Assembly: GCF_035222375.1 (NCBI RefSeq)
Contig: NW_026946365.1
Location: forward strand, 992,001-1,056,000
Source: Podospora pseudocomata
Taxonomy: Eukaryota > Ascomycota > Sordariomycetes > Sordariales > Podosporaceae
Direction of reading: 5' to 3'
DNA: 64,000 bases
A program made the position numbers and the translations under genes. The notes under the pieces were generated by a model, which saw nothing but the letters and a program-made list of their open reading frames with translations, did not search any database and had not been told where the DNA came from. Shown in pieces: positions 58,301 through 64,000 of the stretch (positions are counted from its first letter, which is position 1; each line of letters opens with the position of its first letter).

Positions 58301-59668
58301 GCTGTTCTTGCTCGTGTCGGACAGATGACCAAAGATATTAGACGACCCAGCTGGCTTCGAGGAAGGCGCAAACAGTCCGTTGGGCTTGGCTTTCGTGCTA
58401 GGCTCGAAGAGGCTGCTTGTCGAAGCCTTCAAGGACTTGACAGGAGTGTTGTTCGCGACCTTCTCAAACAGAGACTTGGTAGCCGATGGAGCCTTGGCAG
58501 GGGCAGGACCTGGCTTCTGCAACTTGGCCGGCTGGTTGCTCTCCTCGGGCTCCTCGTCGGCCTTGCGCTTGTTCTTCGCAGAAACCTCGGGCGCACGAGT
58601 GCGCTGGACACTGCTCAGACCAGGGCCTGGGCGGGCCCCTGGCTGAGGGCTCAGCTCGATCGACGCCTTGCGCTTCGCTCCGCCGTTCGTCTTGGGCGCA
58701 GACTCTTCCTCGTCATCGGAATCGGGGATATTGTGCTTCTCCTTCCATTCCTTCTTGACAGCCTCGGAGGCGCGCACCGTCTTGAACTCGTAAAGGCCAT
58801 ATCGCAGCATGATCAAGCTTCGGCTCTTCTCGTACTCCTTTGCAAAGTTCAAGATATTAATCTTCCAGTCTTTCTTGTTAAAAACCTCGTCGGCGGCATA
58901 CTTCAACCGTCGCAAGTCGAGAATGCAAAAGAACTGGCGTCTCTGTTGCTCGTCGAGATCGGGGGGGCAGTAGTGCGCCAGGAACTCGTCGGCATAGACC
59001 GATCCGGTTCGGTTGAGCTCACTGGGCACCTCCTTAGCCATCATTTCTCCCGTGAGATGAACCGGTGGGGACTGAATCCTCATCTTGAAGAGATCACCCG
59101 AGGTGGATGGTTGGGGCAGGGCGCGCCCATTAAGCTCGGCGGTAGCAGCCCGTGTCGTCGCCCTGCCGGGGGTGTTTGGCGGGAAGCTCTGGTTCAGTGA
59201 GTTCGTCGGCTTCGAGGACGAGTAGTTGGGAAGGCCAGGGCGGGATGAGATGGCTGAGGAACGGAAGATGTTGGTTCGGGTAGAGCTCTGGCCTGTGAAG
59301 TTTGTATTGGGGCGCGTCGCCATGGACGAGGAAAACGAGGAGGGTTTGTTGGGATTGTCGCCAGGCATCCGTCTTGGTGTCCCGATCGTGACGGTTCTGG
59401 TGTTGAGATCTGATGCTGTGAAGCTCTGGGAGAGCTTGCTTGATGGGCCATGGGGCCGACCGATGATTTTGCGCGAAGCCATCTGGGAGTCGGAGGCGCG
59501 CTTCGCCGGACTCTCGGGCGCAGACGACGCGCTGGCGGGACGTGGCAGCGAGGGCGCAGCGTCCTTCATGGTGGCATCCTTCTTGGAGTCCTGCTCAGTT
59601 GGGGTGGTAGAGCGCTGGAACAGGGCGCCGAGGCCGAAGATGCTTCGCTTCTTGGATGAGGGCTCCAT
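55383..59668 (-). CDS. NUP2: FG-repeat nucleoporin Nup2 (Nup50/Nup61 family) with Ran-binding domain
   Basis: Two exons, 56077-59668 and 55383-55999, with a 77-bp intron (GTGAGT...CAG), give 1,402 residues, close to Aspergillus Nup2. The start MEPSSKKRSIFGLGALFQ was preferred over an upstream in-frame ATG at 59785. In order there are a basic Ser-rich N-terminus, a conserved helical block (about 205-300, DEFLAHYCPPDLDEQQRRQFF...MLRYGLYEFK), acidic Ser/Glu linkers, about twenty xLFG repeats plus FxFG repeats in Ala/Pro-rich spacers, and a C-terminal Ran-binding domain (EDESVVHEVRAKAMKY...GWAVQGIGNLKLLKHKETGAVRLLLRAEP). The protein is a mobile nuclear-basket nucleoporin that helps importin and RanGTP handling. 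Antisense frames of 400-600 codons over the repeats are artefacts of repeat composition. Confidence 0.93.
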
Positions 59669-61259
59669 GATTGCGAGTCGCTCGTGTGGCCGGTGTTGAG
59701 CTTTTTGAGTGCAATCGGAGGGAGAGGCCAAAGTCGCCAGAAAATAATTTCTATTATCTAGACAACAATGGCAGAGTCGAGACAAGAGAGTGAGCGAGTC
59801 TCTCTTGTCGATAGAGCCACAGGTGGTGGGTTGGGGTTGCGTCGCGTGTTAGGTCGCGTCGTTAGTAGTGGTAGGATTTTGGTGAAGAGGCTTTTTGGGC
59901 CCTGTTGGGGTTGATTGACGTGATGTGATGTGCGCGAAGTTGCGCGGTGTGGGTTTGCGACTTTTTGGCACGGCTAGGGCTGTCAACCAACGCGCTTTCT
60001 ATCGGGCAGAGATAGCGGAGACGTGGGAGACAGAAATGCAGGATATGGTGGTCCTGTGAAGAGACAGGCAGACGATGGCAGATTGCCTTGGTCGACAGCT
60101 GGGAGCAGCAACAGGAAAAAAATCCTTGCAACTTTTCCCAAGCAAAAGCAGCGGCACAGGAGAGCAGCAAAGCTGGAGAAAGGGCGCTAGCTGGGCAAAG
60201 CAGAGACTGGGGGTCGTGTGCACGGGCCATATTCTTCTCCTGACCGATTGATGACTTCTGGCGCCTTCTTTGGGCGGCGGATCTTGCCGAAGCCAACTAT
60301 TTTGCTGTCTTTGCTGCAACTCTTTGAGCAGCCTTGCAGACAATGTCGCTGTAAGGTTTTTCACTTTGGCGCGGAGCCCGATGCACTATTTGATCTTGTT
60401 TTCACATGGCTATTGATAGGATGTAAGCAGTAAGCAAAAGACTTCCAAGCAACACCAACTTCTATCTATACCTGTCAGTTACAGGGGGGCAGTTGTGGCC
60501 TTGGTGAGAGGGGCACAAGTCTCTTCACCTGACAAGAGCATGCTTGAGCCAATCATTGTGTACTGCAGGCCCCAGAGACTCTTGCCCCTCGGAGAGAGCT
60601 GCTCCAATGATCTCAGTGCTCCTCTCCAAGTCGTGTCCTCTATGACATGCAAACAATACTTGGGCCAAATGTCCAGCATATGCCTTACCTTAGCATATAC
60701 TCCAGCCACGGTATATCAGACCCAAGACAACGGTTCAGCCAATAGCCTGCGAAGTGCAAAGTTTTAATTGTCACAAACCCCATCCCCAATGCCCGTTCAC
60801 CCTCCCCACGAAATAGTTGATACACACAAGTAGGTTAGCCCGTATGATATCAAAGACCATTAGTAGGCGCTTAAAGGTATTTAAAAGGCCTATTGATCTG
60901 CTTTTAAGGTATAGTTGATAATAGAGTATAAGTTGACCTGCTTTTACTATGTCAACTATTTTGTGGTGAGGGTGCCATTCAATACAAGGCAAGTTTCGTG
61001 ACCCGCATCACCCCCACCCTTGGCAACTTGACAACAAACCCACCCCAACAAAAAAATATAATCACAGAAAAAAATAAGTCGCATTCGTCCGCCCTCATCT
61101 CAAGAGAGCTGCCTGCCCCCCCTCTGAATCCAATCCTCAAGAGGGGAACAGGGTGGTATAATACTAATACAAGGAGATCCCAGCAGTACATCGCACAATC
61201 ATTAAATCAGACAACAACAACATCTAAACTCTCAGCCCCTCCCCAAAAGGAAAAAACAT
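59669..61259. other. Intergenic between NUP2 and the SCP2 gene
   Basis: Contains the NUP2 promoter, the small inverted-repeat element at 60798-60974 and the 3' UTR of the SCP2 gene. No coding frame is supported. Confidence 0.6.
60798..60974. mobile_element. Candidate 177-bp MITE
   Basis: 25-bp terminal inverted repeats (60798-60822 and 60950-60974) match at 22 of 25 positions, starting CACCCTC. The interior is AT-rich and includes a direct repeat of TTGAYCTGCTTTTA. It has no coding capacity. No clear target duplication flanks it, so the ends could be slightly misplaced. Confidence 0.55.
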
Positions 61260-61784
61260 CTAAAGCTTAGCCTTAGTCTGCGCCTTCTTAAGAATAGGAT
61301 CCAGCTTGGTAGCCTTCATGACATCTCCCTTGATCTTGAGCTTGCCAGACATGAACAGTCTCTGCGCGTTGGCCTTGCCGGCGACAAGAGCGCCAAAGTC
61401 GGCGTCGGAGAGGGAGAGGGTGACTATTTCCACACACCACACACATCAATAAACAATCCTTCCAATTTTTATTTTTTTCAGGGGTAAACATACCAGTAGG
61501 CTTCTCCCCAAGCCCCTTGCCAACAGCCCCCTTGTTCTTAAGATCAATGTGCCACTCGTCCGTCTCGCCAGCCTTGTTCTTGAGCACAAAGGCGAAAACA
61601 GCGTTGCCGGCCTTGATGGCCTCCTTGCGGTCGGCGTCGGAAGCAGAGATGGCCTGGTTGATCGCGTCAAAGGCGGCCGAGGAGGGGAACTTGTCTGTTT
61701 ATTGTTAGCAATCCAGTGTTGTTGTTGCGACACGACGTCGGGTAGCGCGGGAGCAGGGGATTGCGTACCGTTGGCGAGAGACAT
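61260..61784 (-). CDS. SCP2 sterol-carrier domain protein with PTS1-like C-terminus
   Basis: Three exons, 61769-61784, 61494-61694 and 61260-61423, give 126 residues; the first exon encodes only MSLAN and part of a codon. Introns are 74 bp (GTACGC...GCTAAC...CAG) and 70 bp (GTATGT...TAG). The whole protein is one SCP2 lipid-binding fold (AINQAI...FVLKNKAGETDEWHIDLKNKGAVGKG...TLSLSDADFGALVAGKANAQRLFMSGKLKIKGD). It should bind fatty acyl-CoAs or sterols non-enzymatically, like yeast/Candida POX18-type proteins. The C-terminus AKL is a PTS1 tripeptide, so it is probably a peroxisomal matrix protein. Confidence 0.93.
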
Positions 61785-62723
61785 GGTTGCGGTTTGTAGC
61801 GGTGATAATGATGTATGAAAAGTTGTGTAAAAGTCGCGAGGTGAGACGATGGATGAAAGATTAAAAACAAAACCACCCCGAGAGGGAGAGAGAGAGAGAG
61901 AGAAAAGGCTTATAAGTAGTTCGGTCTTTCGGCGCACTTCTAGCGCTTCCTGCCTCCGGATGCGATGACGACTGTTACATGTGAACTCAACCTCGGCGCA
62001 TTCTCTTTCAGGTCCAACAAGCCAAGCCTTCACGCGCCATGTGGCCCCAAACGGGAATCGGACCCATTACCCCACACCAGGGGATCTTGGCCTTGTTTTC
62101 CTCCTCCGTGATCAACACTTTGCTCGCACTTTCACCAGTCATTAGTGTCGACGACTTGAGGATGAACTGCATCAACCCATTCCCGCGGCTAGGAATTTGT
62201 GTTTGTTCCCGAGTCCGTTTTGCAGGCATGTGCCTGGTTGAGCAGCTTTGCATCGAGTCAATGTCAGGCACTACGGAGTAGCGCAGCATACGTTCCAAGT
62301 TTCAAACGGCCCGTTGCCAACGGTTTTTGACTGTCTTTTACCACGACATATCTTGACCAGGTGTGAGCTCTTCTGAGAGAGATATCGCCGATCTCTGTTT
62401 ATCTTGCAGCTTCGCGGTTTACAAAGTAAAAAAGCACGTTAAGCCACTGGGAGGCAACCTACTAACGAATACACACATCGTCAAATATCAAGCCCATCTC
62501 ACTCAACCCACAGTCCCATCAAGTATAACTCATCTAATATTGAGTCCCCCGTATTACAGAACCGACATATATATCAACACCAATCAGCAACAATATAAAT
62601 CAAACTTCTCTTATTCATTTTCCCCCCCACTATCCCTTCCTTAAACACACCCAAACCTTACAACATTAACAAGTATCCCTTACAAAAAAAAAAAAAAAAA
62701 GACAAAGCTCTCCCAGAGAATAA
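61785..62723. other. Intergenic between the SCP2 and Nup85-like genes
   Basis: Promoter of the SCP2 gene and 3' side of the Nup85-like gene. A GA run near 61890 and a tRNA-like ACGGGAATCGGACCCATT segment near 62050 are present, but no complete tRNA folds. Sequence from 62480 to 62700 is AT-rich with a poly-A run. Confidence 0.55.
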
Positions 62724-64000
62724 TCACCACTCCACCTCATCAGCCCCAACCAACCACAACCCGGCCACATCCTTCGCCAACCCCAACCTCAACCTTCTCA
62801 TAATCTCCTTCCCCGCCGTATTCCTCCCAATCCCCTCCCCAACCCTCCAATCCCACCCCCTCTTCACATTGCCAACCCCCCTTCCCCCGTTCCCACCACT
62901 CAAGCTCTTACTCAACTCACTCACCACCCTCCCCATACCACTTCCCGCACCAGCAAGCATCAAATTCCCCCCCTTGCCTTTCCCCAACAAATCCTCCGGC
63001 CTCCCCCCCTTCGCCAGTCCACTCCCAGGCACATTCCCCAGCACCACCCTCAAAAACTCCTCACACGCCTCCTTGACCCTCTCCCCCACCGCCTCCAGGT
63101 CCTCAATCGCCTTGAGTATAGTGTCAATCTGATCCATGCTCAAGACCGGCTGGCTAGCCTGCCCAAAGTGAACGTTTGTATTAGACGGATCAGTCACAAA
63201 CACCAGTGCCTCCCCGAGCAAAGCAAGAAGGAAGTCTTCCGAGACGATCCCATCGCGTGTTTGATCGTACAGACCGCCGCGGATGTTGTCGTCCGAACTG
63301 GCGATCACGCTGACCAGAGCAGTGGCGGCTTGCTGCTTCCGTGCAAAGGGGCTGGTGTGGCCAGGGAGGGAGTCCTTGTTGTCTCTAATGTCGTAGAATT
63401 GTCTGAGGGAAGCATAACCGCTGAGCATCTTGCCGAGGAGCTCAGCACCTTCCATGTCTCTGGCTGCGAGGTCCTCAAGGGTTTTGTTCCTGTCGTTGAG
63501 GAGACGCTCGAGGTAGTTGTCTAGCTCCTGGGCAGGAGGGAAGGCGCAGGACTGGATGAGGGAGTAGGACAGCAAAAGGTTCATGACCTCGCGGACTTTG
63601 TTAGGGCGGTGGGCGAGAGCGTAGTACCACATTGCCTCGCCGTAACGTTTCGAGTCGCGGGCGAGGATCTCACCAAAAGACTGCAAACGATGTTAGCATC
63701 AGTGGCAGACCACAAAACAAGGCGAAAAAAACATACCTCAGCGGTGTCCTCAGCATAAGGAATCATCCCCAACTCATTCAACAAGCTCCACAGCTTATCC
63801 ACCGTCCTGCTCGAGTCAACATGCAGCTTGTCAATCTGCTGCTGCACCAAGTCCTTCATCAGGTCCTCGCTGTACTCGGCAGAGTCCATCCTCCCCAGCA
63901 CGTGAATGGCCAGCTCCCATCCATCCCTGGTGACTCCATGAACCGCCACCTTGGAAAGCTCCTCAAACTCGGACAAGGCCCTGGCGTACTGGGCAAGGGT
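62724..64000 (-). CDS. Nup85-like nucleoporin, 3' part (5' end outside window)
   Basis: Visible exons are 63737-64000 (open through the window edge) and 62724-63680, with a 56-bp intron (GTATGT...GCTAAC...CAG), giving the last 406 residues. The sequence is alpha-helical and solenoid-like: LWSLLNELGMIPYAEDTAESFGEILARDSKRYGEAMWYYALAHRP resembles the C-terminal helices of Nup85 in the Nup84/Nup107 Y-complex, the scaffold of the nuclear pore. A Gly-rich insertion (about 62890-63010) is followed by RRLRLGLAKDVAGLWLVGADEVEW. The rest of the gene lies to the right. Assignment is by family feel, not a search; another helical scaffold protein is possible. Confidence 0.6.

Noticed and set aside
62040-62075. 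tRNA-like T-arm (minus strand GGTCCGATTCCC)
   Set aside because: No matching acceptor, D or anticodon arms could be folded upstream.
1-64000. CRISPR arrays, bacterial operons, rRNA genes
   Set aside because: No regularly spaced identical repeats, no bacterial-type gene order and no rRNA sequence; the window is eukaryotic.

Overview
The window looks like the nuclear genome of a filamentous ascomycete, most likely a sordariomycete and probably Sordariales. The evidence is short introns (about 49-115 bp) with GTRAGT-type donors and CTAAC/CTGAC branch sites, orthologues of Neurospora/Aspergillus genes (SUB-1/NsdD, the MCB-type PKA regulatory subunit, Spt16, a 1,400-residue Nup2), a Fot1-type transposon, and an AT-rich island of the kind left by repeat-induced point mutation (RIP). 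No species is claimed.

Layout. 1-6 kb: the 3' part of a large MFS transporter gene, then a complete but dead 1,955-bp Fot1/pogo transposon with 42-bp inverted repeats and a TA target duplication. 6-29.5 kb: a very gene-poor stretch holding one convincing gene, the GATA factor SUB-1/NsdD (4 exons, minus strand), with about 8.4 kb of non-coding DNA downstream and about 13.5 kb before the next gene upstream. That upstream DNA holds a 404-bp solo LTR and a 481-bp miniature LTR element (TRIM) with identical 128-bp LTRs and a tRNA-like Pol III promoter, both in or beside an AT-rich island. 29.5-64 kb: a normal gene-dense region with a small conserved basic protein, an intron-containing tRNA-Tyr, neutral ceramidase, splicing factor Cwf7/SPF27, PKA regulatory subunit, a CDC50/LEM3 flippase subunit, FACT subunit Spt16, an OB-fold protein resembling MEIOB/SHLD2, a 4-coumarate-CoA-ligase-like enzyme, tRNA-Ser(AGA), a GH55 exo-beta-1,3-glucanase with one frame break, nucleoporin Nup2, an SCP2-domain protein ending in AKL, and the 3' part of a Nup85-like nucleoporin gene.

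How the genes relate. Most are unlinked housekeeping functions, as expected in a fungus. Loose themes are two nuclear-pore genes within 4 kb, lipid genes (ceramidase, flippase subunit, SCP2 and acyl-CoA ligase) and developmental or nutrient signalling (SUB-1, PKA-R). The most unusual observation is the TRIM at 26521-27001, whose LTR carries a Pol III A box with the B box just inside the element. Exon boundaries were placed by hand from splice consensus and reading frame, without transcripts or database searches.
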